A DNA stretch of 64,000 bases from Helicobacter sp. (GTDB taxonomy: Bacteria > Campylobacterota > Campylobacteria > Campylobacterales > Helicobacteraceae). Shown here piece after piece: positions 47,503-54,862 of the stretch. How positions within the stretch are numbered: position 1 is the first letter of the stretch; every line of letters starts with the position of its first letter. The position numbers and the translations under genes are program-made. The stretch is from contig JAFLSC010000001.1 in NCBI GenBank assembly GCA_022511145.1, forward strand, positions 46,812-110,811. The letters are read 5' to 3'. The notes below the pieces were generated by a model. It had not been told where the DNA came from. It worked only from the letters and a program-made list of their open reading frames with translations, and made no database searches.

Positions 47503-47966
47503 TTCAATCCATTTTGTTTGTTTGCTTGGGGAATATTTGTCGCTCACCTTTAGCAGAGGGGATTGCTAGGGATTTGGCACAAAAGCGGGGCTTGGATTTG
47601 AAAATAGATTCTGCGGGGACAAGCGGTTGGCATATTGATGAAGCCCCTGATAGTCGCTCGATTGCGATTGCAAAAAAATATGGTATTGATATTTCGGGAT
47701 TAAAGGGGAGAAAGGTTAATGCCTATGACGATAGTGCTTTTGATTTGATTGTGGCAATGGATAGGCAGAATTATGCGGATTTAAAACCTTTTGGATTTGG
47801 TGAAAAACTCGTTCTTATGGGGGATTTTGGTTTAGAAGGTAGGGATATTCCCGACCCTTATTATTATCCTAAAGGAGAAGGGTTTGAGAAAATCTACCAA
47901 ATGCTTTTTAGGGCGATTAATACGCTTTTTGATGAAGTAAGCTTAAAGGAAAAAAATGAACGATAA
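47499..47966 (+). CDS. Low-molecular-weight protein tyrosine phosphatase
   Basis: Cytosolic phosphatase of 155 residues. The P-loop CLGNICRS (CX5R; nucleophile C9, R15) is at the N-terminus, and the general-acid aspartate is in DIPDPYYY near residue 127. The chain length is normal. In bacteria these enzymes act on tyrosine kinases of capsule synthesis or arsenate-type substrates; no kinase is nearby. The ATG overlaps the stop of the restriction-modification gene, and the next gene overlaps its end by 11 bp, so transcription may pass through all three. Confidence 0.93.
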   Translation: MIQSILFVCLGNICRSPLAEGIARDLAQKRGLDLKIDSAGTSGWHIDEAPDSRSIAIAKKYGIDISGLKGRKVNAYDDSAFDLIVAMDRQNYADLKPFGFGEKLVLMGDFGLEGRDIPDPYYYPKGEGFEKIYQMLFRAINTLFDEVSLKEKNER

Positions 47967-48387
47967 AGCTAAAAAAGCCATTTTAGAGCAAACCAAAACT
48001 ATTGCGATTTTGGGACTCTCGCCTAATGAGGATAAACCTAGCTTCCAAGTGGCAAAGTTTTTACAAACTCGTGGCTATCAAATCTTACCCATTTACCCTA
48101 AGGGTGGAGAGATTTTGGGTGTGAGGGCATTTTTGGATTTAAAAGATGCCTTTAACGATGAAGTTAAAGCTCAATATGGAGAAATTAAGATTTTGAATGT
48201 TTTTCGCAAAAGTGAAGCCCTCCTTGAAATCGCTAAAGAAGTCTTAAATCTCACAAATCCTCCTGCGTGTGTTTGGGTTCAGCTTGGGCTTTCTAACCCT
48301 CAAGCTAAGGCGTTATTAGAGGATAAAGGCTTTTTATATGAGGAGGATTCTTGTATCAAACTTGAATATGAAAGGTTGTTTGTATGA
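47956..48387 (+). CDS. CoA-binding (YccU-type) domain protein
   Basis: Single Rossmann-like CoA-binding domain of 143 residues. ILGLSPNEDKPSF near the N-terminus is the nucleotide loop, and LPIYPKGGEILG and PPACVWVQLGLSNP are family segments. Such proteins resemble the CoA-binding half of succinyl-CoA synthetases and are often tied to CoA-thiol redox or acetyl-CoA sensing; the exact role is unknown. AAAGG precedes the ATG. It overlaps the phosphatase end by 11 bp and the threonine ammonia-lyase start by 4 bp. Confidence 0.88.
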   Translation: MNDKAKKAILEQTKTIAILGLSPNEDKPSFQVAKFLQTRGYQILPIYPKGGEILGVRAFLDLKDAFNDEVKAQYGEIKILNVFRKSEALLEIAKEVLNLTNPPACVWVQLGLSNPQAKALLEDKGFLYEEDSCIKLEYERLFV

Positions 48388-49586
48388 TTGCTCTTGCTAA
48401 AATAATGGACGCAAATTTGCGTCTAAAAGGTATCGCACAGCATACGAAATTAGCTTATGCACCAAGATTGAGTCAGATTGCTAATGCTAAAGTGTTTGTG
48501 AAACAAGAAAATTTGCAAAACACAGGCTCTTTTAAGCTACGCGGTGCGTTTAATAAAATCTCTGCTCTTTCTTTGGAGGAGAGAAATAAAGGTGTTTTGG
48601 CTGCAAGTGCGGGAAATCACGCTCAAGGTGTCGCTTACTCGGCAAAGCATTATGGTATAAAAGCGGTTATTGTAATGCCTGAAGCAACGCCGCTTTTAAA
48701 AGTAATGGGGGTAAAAGAGTTAGGAGCGGAGGCGATTTTGTATGGGAATAATTATGATGAAGCCTATGCTTATGCCCTTGATTATGCCTCTAAGAATGAT
48801 TTGAATTTCATTCACCCTTTTGCTGATGATGATGTGATAGCCGGACAAGGCACGATTGCTTTAGAAATGATTGAGGATAATAATGCGTTAAGCACGATTG
48901 TGGTGCCTATTGGTGGAGGTGGATTGATTGCAGGAGTTGCTGCAGCTTATAAGCAAATGCTCCCTAATGTGAGGATTGTTGGTGTTGTGGCTAGTGGTGC
49001 TCCAGCGATGTATCATTCTTTTTGTGAGAAAAAAATCAAAAGTATCAATTCTGTGCGGACGATTGCCGATGGGATAGCGGTTAGAGATGTGAATGAGCAA
49101 AATCTTGGTTATATTTTAGAGAGCGTTGATGAAGTAGTAATGGTTGATGATGAAGAGATTGCTAATGCGATTTTGTTTCTTTTAGAAAAGCAAAAATTAG
49201 TTGTTGAGGGTGCTGGAGCGAGTGTGGTGGCGGCTTTGTTGCACCATAAATTTGAGATTAAAGCCGAAGAATCTGTGGGGTTGATTTTAAGCGGGGGAAA
49301 TATCGATGTAACAATGCTTGGAGTGATTATCGAGCGAGGTTTAATGCGTTCTCATCGCAAAATGCAATTTAGTGTAACGCTTGTTGATAAGCCCGGGGCA
49401 CTTAAATCCCTAACGGATATTTTAAGCAGACTCAAAGTCAATATTGTTAAAGTTGATTTTGATAGGATTTCAGCAACGCTAGGCGATGCGAGTATTACTA
49501 TCGTGTTGGAGACTAAGGGTAAGGAGCATCAAGCCCTAATCCGCGAAGAACTCCATAAAAATGGGTATTTAATTATTGAAAATTAA
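48384..49586 (+). CDS. ilvA: Threonine ammonia-lyase
   Basis: PLP enzyme deaminating threonine to 2-oxobutanoate, the entry to isoleucine synthesis. The length is 400 residues. The PLP lysine is K51 in NTGSFKLRGA, SAGNHAQGVAYS is conserved, and the phosphate-binding glycine loop is PIGGGGLIAG. A C-terminal ACT-like domain (~325-400, QFSVTLVDKPGALKSL) suggests allosteric control. The short, single-ACT form is the catabolic/biosynthetic hybrid common in this phylum. It overlaps both neighbours by one to four bases (ATGA and TAATG). Confidence 0.93.
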   Translation: MIALAKIMDANLRLKGIAQHTKLAYAPRLSQIANAKVFVKQENLQNTGSFKLRGAFNKISALSLEERNKGVLAASAGNHAQGVAYSAKHYGIKAVIVMPEATPLLKVMGVKELGAEAILYGNNYDEAYAYALDYASKNDLNFIHPFADDDVIAGQGTIALEMIEDNNALSTIVVPIGGGGLIAGVAAAYKQMLPNVRIVGVVASGAPAMYHSFCEKKIKSINSVRTIADGIAVRDVNEQNLGYILESVDEVVMVDDEEIANAILFLLEKQKLVVEGAGASVVAALLHHKFEIKAEESVGLILSGGNIDVTMLGVIIERGLMRSHRKMQFSVTLVDKPGALKSLTDILSRLKVNIVKVDFDRISATLGDASITIVLETKGKEHQALIREELHKNGYLIIEN

Positions 49587-50773
49587 TGAAAACATTTTTA
49601 CTCAATAATCGTCTTTATTGGCTTTTGATACTTTGCTTGGGGATTGATTTTTGTCTTTTATTAGGTATGATTGAGGATTTGAGTGTTAGCTATTATGAGG
49701 CATTAAACTTTTTTGAAGGGCAGGGATTAGAGGCTTATTTGGCTCGATTGGGAGTAAAAATATTAGGGCAAAATGATATAGGGTTGAAAATCCCATTTGT
49801 GCTGTTAAATCTTATCAATGCGGTTTTGTTGTTTTTTTATGCGAAAGGATTTTTGAAGCGAGAAAGCGATGCTTTGGTTTGTGTGATTTTATTTTTACTT
49901 TTACCCGGTGTGAATGCGGGAGCGATTTTGCTGCATAAAAGCGGGATTGTTATTTTTTTTATTTTATTGCTTTGTTTGTGGAATCAAAAAACCCAAAAAA
50001 TTCCTTATTGGCTTTTGTTGATAATGGTTTTTGTGGATAAGAGTTTTTCGCTTGTTTTTTTTGCTTTGATTTTTTATGGGATTGCAAAAAAGAATAATTT
50101 TTTAATTGTGTGCTCATTAGTCTTTTTTGCCCTTAATATGTATTTGTATGGTTTAGAGGTTAGTGGGCGACCTGAAGGGTATTTTTTAGATACAAGCGGA
50201 CATTTGCTTTTGATTTTTTCCCCTTTGATGTTTTTGTATTTCCTCTACACACTCTACCGCTATATCAATACAAAACCTAAGCCCCTTATTTGGTATATTT
50301 GCGTGGTTGCTTTAAGCTTTATTTTACTTTTTTCTTTGCGTCAAAGAGTGGATACCCAAACTTTTGCCCCGCTTTTGACTTTGGGGATTGTGATGATGGT
50401 TAATCTTTATTTTTCAGGGCTTAGGGTGAGATTACCACAATTCAAATCCCGCTATCGTGTGCCTTTTGCGGCTTGTCTTGCTGTTTTGCTTTTGTGTAGT
50501 GGGATTTTGTTTGCTTCTAAGCCTCTATTTTTGGTTATGGATTCTTTTCAATCGCATTTTGCTTATCGGTATTATGGGGCAAAAGAGCTTGCTAATTCCC
50601 TTAAAGCTTTAGGAATCCAAGAGGTAAAAACTAATGAGAGACTTCAAGAATCTTTGAAATTTTATGGGATTAGTGAAGGGGGTAGGCATTTGGGGCTTAT
50701 TCCTGCTAAAAATGCCCATAAGATTCCTATTAAATATTATGGAAAAACACTTGTTACCTTTTACTTGGAATAA
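49586..50773 (+). CDS. Multi-spanning membrane protein, probable GT-C glycosyltransferase relative
   Basis: The 395-residue protein has about nine hydrophobic helices. The N-terminal layout (short cytoplasmic tail, helix, luminal loop with SVSYYEALNFFEGQG, then GLKIPFVLLNLINAVLLFFYAKGFL) resembles ArnT/PMT-type lipid-linked sugar transferases, and a small soluble C-terminal part follows the last helix. The usual acidic catalytic pair of the first loop is not convincing, so activity is uncertain. The start overlaps the ilvA stop (TAATG). The next gene starts 35 bp before its end. Confidence 0.55.
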   Translation: MKTFLLNNRLYWLLILCLGIDFCLLLGMIEDLSVSYYEALNFFEGQGLEAYLARLGVKILGQNDIGLKIPFVLLNLINAVLLFFYAKGFLKRESDALVCVILFLLLPGVNAGAILLHKSGIVIFFILLLCLWNQKTQKIPYWLLLIMVFVDKSFSLVFFALIFYGIAKKNNFLIVCSLVFFALNMYLYGLEVSGRPEGYFLDTSGHLLLIFSPLMFLYFLYTLYRYINTKPKPLIWYICVVALSFILLFSLRQRVDTQTFAPLLTLGIVMMVNLYFSGLRVRLPQFKSRYRVPFAACLAVLLLCSGILFASKPLFLVMDSFQSHFAYRYYGAKELANSLKALGIQEVKTNERLQESLKFYGISEGGRHLGLIPAKNAHKIPIKYYGKTLVTFYLE

Positions 50774-51443
50774 TAAAAAAGCTTTTAGCCTTTTGGAATT
50801 GCTTTTGGTTTTAGTTATTGTAGGAATACTTAGCACGCTCACTTATAGTCTCTATCCTAAATCTCATTTAAAACTTGCTAAAGAGCAGTTATTGCGTCAT
50901 TTGGCATTAACGAGATTTTTAGCTTTAAATCAAGTTAAAGAAATTACGCAAAGTGCCTTTTGTCAAAGCGATTTTTGCCAAGAGGAAAGGGAACGTTATG
51001 TTGAGAGTTATTGGCGATTGCAATTTGCAAATCTGCAAAATCCCAAATGGACTTATTCTGTTTATAGCGATAGCTCAAGAGCGGCAAAAACGAAACATTT
51101 TGATGATTTACCGCGAGATTCTTTTGAAGTGGCACGAAATCCTTTAGATGGCAAATATATTAGCGTTTATAACTATGATAATAGCAAGTTTGCCAATGTC
51201 TTAAGAGATGGGGATTTGTCTTTGAGCGAACGTTACGGGGTAGAAAAAGTAACACAAAAAGGAGGTTGTGGAGAAAGAGAAGGGGGAAGAGTTTTGTTTG
51301 ATGAACAAGGGTTTTTGTTGTGTAAGATTCCTTATTCCTCTGTAGAAAAGCCTCAAGGGGAAGTGATTTTTGTCCTTGAAAATCGCTTTGGAGAAAAAGA
51401 GCAAATTTGTATTAGCGAAAATGGAATCGCACAAGGTTGTTAA
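50739..51443 (+). CDS. Orphan type II pseudopilin/prepilin-like protein
   Basis: The 234-residue protein carries a class III prepilin leader: a basic segment, then KKA|FSLLELLLVLVIVGILSTL, with phenylalanine at +1 and glutamate at +5. Alanine replaces the usual glycine before the cleavage site. The following domain is beta-rich and cysteine-containing (CGEREGGRV, FLLCKI, QICISENG), like GspH-type minor pseudopilins. No secretion or pilus ATPase, platform or peptidase gene is adjacent. The start at 50739 overlaps the preceding membrane gene by 35 bp; longer in-frame forms from 50664 would lack a proper leader. Competence or export is possible. Confidence 0.75.
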   Translation: MEKHLLPFTWNNKKAFSLLELLLVLVIVGILSTLTYSLYPKSHLKLAKEQLLRHLALTRFLALNQVKEITQSAFCQSDFCQEERERYVESYWRLQFANLQNPKWTYSVYSDSSRAAKTKHFDDLPRDSFEVARNPLDGKYISVYNYDNSKFANVLRDGDLSLSERYGVEKVTQKGGCGEREGGRVLFDEQGFLLCKIPYSSVEKPQGEVIFVLENRFGEKEQICISENGIAQGC

Positions 51444-51456
51444 ATTCTTTTTTTTA

Positions 51457-51466
51457 TGCTAAAATA
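51457..51466 (+). promoter_or_regulatory. Probable ksgA promoter -10 region
   Basis: A T8 run followed by TGCTAAAAT matches the T-rich, extended -10 style of this phylum. It lies between the pseudopilin stop and ksgA. The implied leader is very short (~20-40 bases). Confidence 0.5.
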
Positions 51467-51509
51467 TCTATAAAAAGGTTTTTCAATTAACGATACAATA
51501 AAAAAGGCA

Positions 51510-52283
51510 TTGGCAAAAAAGCCTTTAGGGCAGAATTTTTTGTGCGATGAGCAAATTTTAGAAGCGATCATCAAATCCATTCCCAAGCTTAACAAAGGGG
51601 TTGAGATTATCGAAATTGGGGCTGGCTTAGGTGATCTAACAAATAAGCTATTAAGCTTAGGAAATATCACTGCTTATGAGGTCGATAGGGATTTGATTCC
51701 TCATTTAAAAGAACGTTTTTGGGAAGTTCTTGAAAATGGGAAATTAAAGCTCGAGATAGGCGATATATTAGAGGTTTGGAAAGAGAGAAGCTTAAGGAAG
51801 AATCCTTATTTTCTTGTTTCTAATCTTCCTTATTATATTGCAACTTTATTAGTGCTTAAAGCCATTAAAGACCCGATGTGTCAAGGTTGCGTTGTAATGA
51901 CACAAAAGGAAGTGGCTTTGAAATTTTGTGCTGTATGCAAAGAGGTTAATTTTAGTGCGTTGAGTGTTTTAGCAGGGAGTGTAGGAGAGGCGAAACTTCT
52001 ATTTTGTGTGCCTAAAGAGGCATTTATCCCTCAACCTAAAATTACTTCTGCGGTTTTTTTGATTCAAAAAACCAAAGATTTAGAGCCAGATTTTTTAGAG
52101 CATTTAGAAAGGTTATTAAAAATCAGCTTTGCTATGCCGCGAAAAACTTTGCAAAACAATCTTAACAAAGGTTTTGACAAAGACAAAGTAGAACAGGCTT
52201 TCAAAGCATTAAAGATTGATTCTAAAAGGCGACCTCACGAGATTGATATTTCCACTTATCACCGACTTTTGAATTTTTTATAA
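51510..52283 (+). CDS. ksgA: 16S rRNA adenine dimethyltransferase (KsgA/RsmA)
   Basis: Dimethylates two adjacent adenines near the 3' end of 16S rRNA during small-subunit maturation. The length is 257 residues. N-terminal AKKPLGQNFL, SAM motif I EIGAGLGDLT, the acidic E of YEVDRD and the catalytic NLPYYIA motif are clear. The TTG at 51510 gives the expected N-terminus, but an AAGG only two bases upstream is too close. An in-frame ATT at 51486 has AAAAAGG seven bases upstream and would add eight residues. RNase J follows 11 bp downstream, a pairing of RNA maturation genes. Confidence 0.92.
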   Translation: MAKKPLGQNFLCDEQILEAIIKSIPKLNKGVEIIEIGAGLGDLTNKLLSLGNITAYEVDRDLIPHLKERFWEVLENGKLKLEIGDILEVWKERSLRKNPYFLVSNLPYYIATLLVLKAIKDPMCQGCVVMTQKEVALKFCAVCKEVNFSALSVLAGSVGEAKLLFCVPKEAFIPQPKITSAVFLIQKTKDLEPDFLEHLERLLKISFAMPRKTLQNNLNKGFDKDKVEQAFKALKIDSKRRPHEIDISTYHRLLNFL

Positions 52284-52294
52284 AAGGCGGACTT

Positions 52295-54256
52295 ATGGAA
52301 GAGAATAATAAAAATAATCACACAGCAGAGGATAATAAAGAGCCTCAAAAAAGACGATTTAGAATGCGAAATCCAAAAACTCATTCTAATGATTCTAAAG
52401 AGGAGCGAAAAAGACCTCGATTTAAGAAAAATTTAGAATCACCCAAAGAACAATTTCCCCAAACAGCTTATCCTAAGGGGAATTATGGGGCAAAAGAAGT
52501 CCATCAATCTAATACTGAGCTTAAAAAAATGGTGGAACTCAATGCTAAGGTGCATCAAAGTTCCTTAACCCCACATTCACAAGTTAAATTTAATCCTAAT
52601 GGGCGAGTGAGAATCACGCCGCTTGGGGGATTAGGTGAGATTGGTGGCAATATGACAATCATTGAAACGCAAAATTCTGCGATTATCATTGATGTGGGAA
52701 TGAGTTTTCCTGATGAGAGTATGCACGGCGTGGATATTTTAGTGCCTGATTTTAGCTATTTGGAAGTGATTAAAGATAAAGTAGCAGGGATTATTATCAC
52801 CCACGCACACGAAGACCATATCGGTGCAATGCCTTATTTGTTTAAAAAATATCAATTTCCCATTTATGGCACACCTCTCCCTTTAGGGCTTATAGGTTCT
52901 AAATTTGATGAACACGGCTTGAAAAAATTCCGCTCACTTTTCCGTGCGGTTGAAAAAAGAAAGCCGATGAAAATCGGTGAATTTGAGATTGAGTGGATTC
53001 ATATTACCCATTCTATCGTGGATTCTAGTGCTTTGGCGATTAAAACAGAAGCGGGGATTATTTTTCACACCGGAGATTTTAAAATCGACCATACTCCTAT
53101 TGATGGCTATCCTACGGATTTAAATCGGATTGCTTATTATGGAGAAGAGGGGGTTTTATTGCTCCTTAGTGATTCTACAAACTCTCACAAATCCGGTTAC
53201 ACACCAAGTGAAGCGAGTGTGGGACCTGCTTTTGATTTGCTTTTTTCTAAGGCTAAAGGACGCGTGATTATGAGTACTTTTAGCTCAAATATTCATCGTG
53301 TTTATCAAGCGATTAATCACGGCATTAAATATGGGAGAAAAGTCTCGGTGATTGGGCGTTCAATGGAGAAAAATTTAGAAATCGCACGCATTTTAGGCTA
53401 TATTGAATTACCGCAAAATATTTTTATCGAAGCTCACGAAGTGGCGAAATATGCCGATGAGGAAATTTTGATTGTTACAACAGGAAGTCAAGGGGAGACG
53501 ATGAGTGCCCTTTATCGTATGGCAACCGATGAGCATCGCCATATCAAAATCAAGCCTACAGATACAATTATCCTCTCTGCTAAAGCAATTCCGGGAAATG
53601 AAAGCTCTGTTTCTAATATTTTAAATTTTCTCAATAAAGCCGGAGCGAAAGTTTATTACCAAGATTTTAGTGAAATCCACACGAGCGGACACGCTGCACA
53701 AGAGGAGCAAAAACTAATGCTAAGGCTTGTAAAACCCAAATTCTTTTTACCAGTTCATGGCGAATACAATCATATTTTAAGACATAAGGAAACAGCAATA
53801 AGTTGTGGAGTTGAGGAAAAAAATATTTATCTTATGGAAGATGGCGACCAAATTGAAATCGCTCCAAATTATTTGCGAAAAGTCCGTAGTGTCAAGACAG
53901 GAAAAAGCTATATTGATAATCAAGTCAATGCTACAATCCAAAACGATGTGATTTTAGACCGCCAAGATTTGGCAGAAAATGGGATTGTTATTGTTGCAGT
54001 GCAGATTGATAAGGCAAAAAATGCTCTCATAGGTAAGCCTAAAATTAATTCAATGGGAATTATTGCTAATAAAGACACAATGGCTTTTAATAAAGAAATT
54101 GAGGATTTTTTCACACTTTTTGTTAAAAACTGCAAAAAAGAGCTTTACCATAACTCCAAAGCAATGGAAAATGAAATCCGAAACGCTTTAAGAAAATTAA
54201 TGTTTAAAAAAACCAAACGCTACCCCACAATCGTGGCGAATGTGATTTTTGCTTAG
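52295..54256 (+). CDS. rnj: Ribonuclease J
   Basis: Metallo-beta-lactamase-fold endo/5'-exonuclease, the main RNA decay nuclease in this phylum. The length is 653 residues. An unstructured basic extension (1 to ~100, rich in K/R/N/Q) precedes the core, as in H. pylori. The metal site is HAHEDHIG (170-177), with further ligands in HITHS, FHTGDFKID and the beta-CASP STFSSNIHR. A late HxH segment is SGHAA, and there is a C-terminal domain. The start has AAAGGCGG before it. A hairpin follows the stop. In H. pylori RNase J works with the RhpA helicase; that partner is not encoded here. Confidence 0.95.
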   Translation: MEENNKNNHTAEDNKEPQKRRFRMRNPKTHSNDSKEERKRPRFKKNLESPKEQFPQTAYPKGNYGAKEVHQSNTELKKMVELNAKVHQSSLTPHSQVKFNPNGRVRITPLGGLGEIGGNMTIIETQNSAIIIDVGMSFPDESMHGVDILVPDFSYLEVIKDKVAGIIITHAHEDHIGAMPYLFKKYQFPIYGTPLPLGLIGSKFDEHGLKKFRSLFRAVEKRKPMKIGEFEIEWIHITHSIVDSSALAIKTEAGIIFHTGDFKIDHTPIDGYPTDLNRIAYYGEEGVLLLLSDSTNSHKSGYTPSEASVGPAFDLLFSKAKGRVIMSTFSSNIHRVYQAINHGIKYGRKVSVIGRSMEKNLEIARILGYIELPQNIFIEAHEVAKYADEEILIVTTGSQGETMSALYRMATDEHRHIKIKPTDTIILSAKAIPGNESSVSNILNFLNKAGAKVYYQDFSEIHTSGHAAQEEQKLMLRLVKPKFFLPVHGEYNHILRHKETAISCGVEEKNIYLMEDGDQIEIAPNYLRKVRSVKTGKSYIDNQVNATIQNDVILDRQDLAENGIVIVAVQIDKAKNALIGKPKINSMGIIANKDTMAFNKEIEDFFTLFVKNCKKELYHNSKAMENEIRNALRKLMFKKTKRYPTIVANVIFA

Positions 54257-54260
54257 GGGG

Positions 54261-54292
54261 AGGATTTAGGGTGTTTTTGCACTCTAAATCCT
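54261..54292 (+). terminator. Hairpin after the RNase J gene
   Basis: AGGATTTAG pairs with CTAAATCCT, and the stem continues inward (GGTG with CACT, one G-U) for 13 pairs, 5 bp after the stop. It lacks an immediate T-run, so termination efficiency is uncertain. Confidence 0.5.
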
Positions 54293-54410
54293 TAAGAAGT
54301 ATTTTAAAAAGTTATTAAGTAAAAGCAATGTATCACACAGAAACTAATCATTCAAGAAAAATAAGTTTGAAATATTTTAATCTATAAAATGATTTTAAGA
54401 GCGATTTTTC

Positions 54411-54453
54411 TTGCAATGACGAGGGTTTCCTTTAAGCCTCTTGTAATGATTTT
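54411..54453 (-). repeat. GCAATC-type intergenic repeat fragments, copy 7
   Basis: TTGCAATGACGAGGG and GCCTCTTGTAATGAT are two half-units in minus orientation in the gap between the RNase J gene and the small secreted protein gene. The GATTGC end is degraded (GAGCGATTTT). Confidence 0.5.
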
Positions 54454-54862
54454 AAAAAGCAGGGTAGCCTAGCAAAATACATTTATCAAATCTAGGCAAG
54501 ACGCACATTGCATAAATTTTCCCTTCAATCCCAATATCTTGCAGAGTTTCGTAATATTTAATATCAAATTGTAAATAACTTCCCTTATCAGTGGCAATCC
54601 CAACGCCACTTATTTCATTAAAATACATAAACCAAGCAATTTTAGCAAAAACCAAAACCAAAGAACCATCAGCCGCTCTTATTTCATCAGGTTTAAGCCT
54701 ATGGTAAGATTCCCTAGAATACAGATTGCGTCCTCGAAATTTCACAGGATTTTTTTGAAGGCTTTGGAGATGAACTTGCTGATAGAAGGTTTCAAAATCC
54801 ATTCCCCAAAGGGTGTTACAAAGTAGGCTATAAAAGTAAAAAATTAAGAGTATTTTTTTCAT
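54452..54862 (-). CDS. Small secreted protein of unknown function downstream of purL
   Basis: The 136-residue protein starts with a signal peptide (KKILLIFYFYSLLCNTLWG). The mature part includes RGRNLYSRESYHRL, an alternating hydrophobic stretch, and a C-terminal MCVLPRFDKCILLGYPAF with two cysteines that could form a disulfide. I do not recognise the family. The start overlaps the purL stop by one base (TAATG), so it is cotranscribed with purL, which says little about its role. A repeat fragment lies just downstream. Confidence 0.65.
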   Translation of the reverse strand: MKKILLIFYFYSLLCNTLWGMDFETFYQQVHLQSLQKNPVKFRGRNLYSRESYHRLKPDEIRAADGSLVLVFAKIAWFMYFNEISGVGIATDKGSYLQFDIKYYETLQDIGIEGKIYAMCVLPRFDKCILLGYPAF

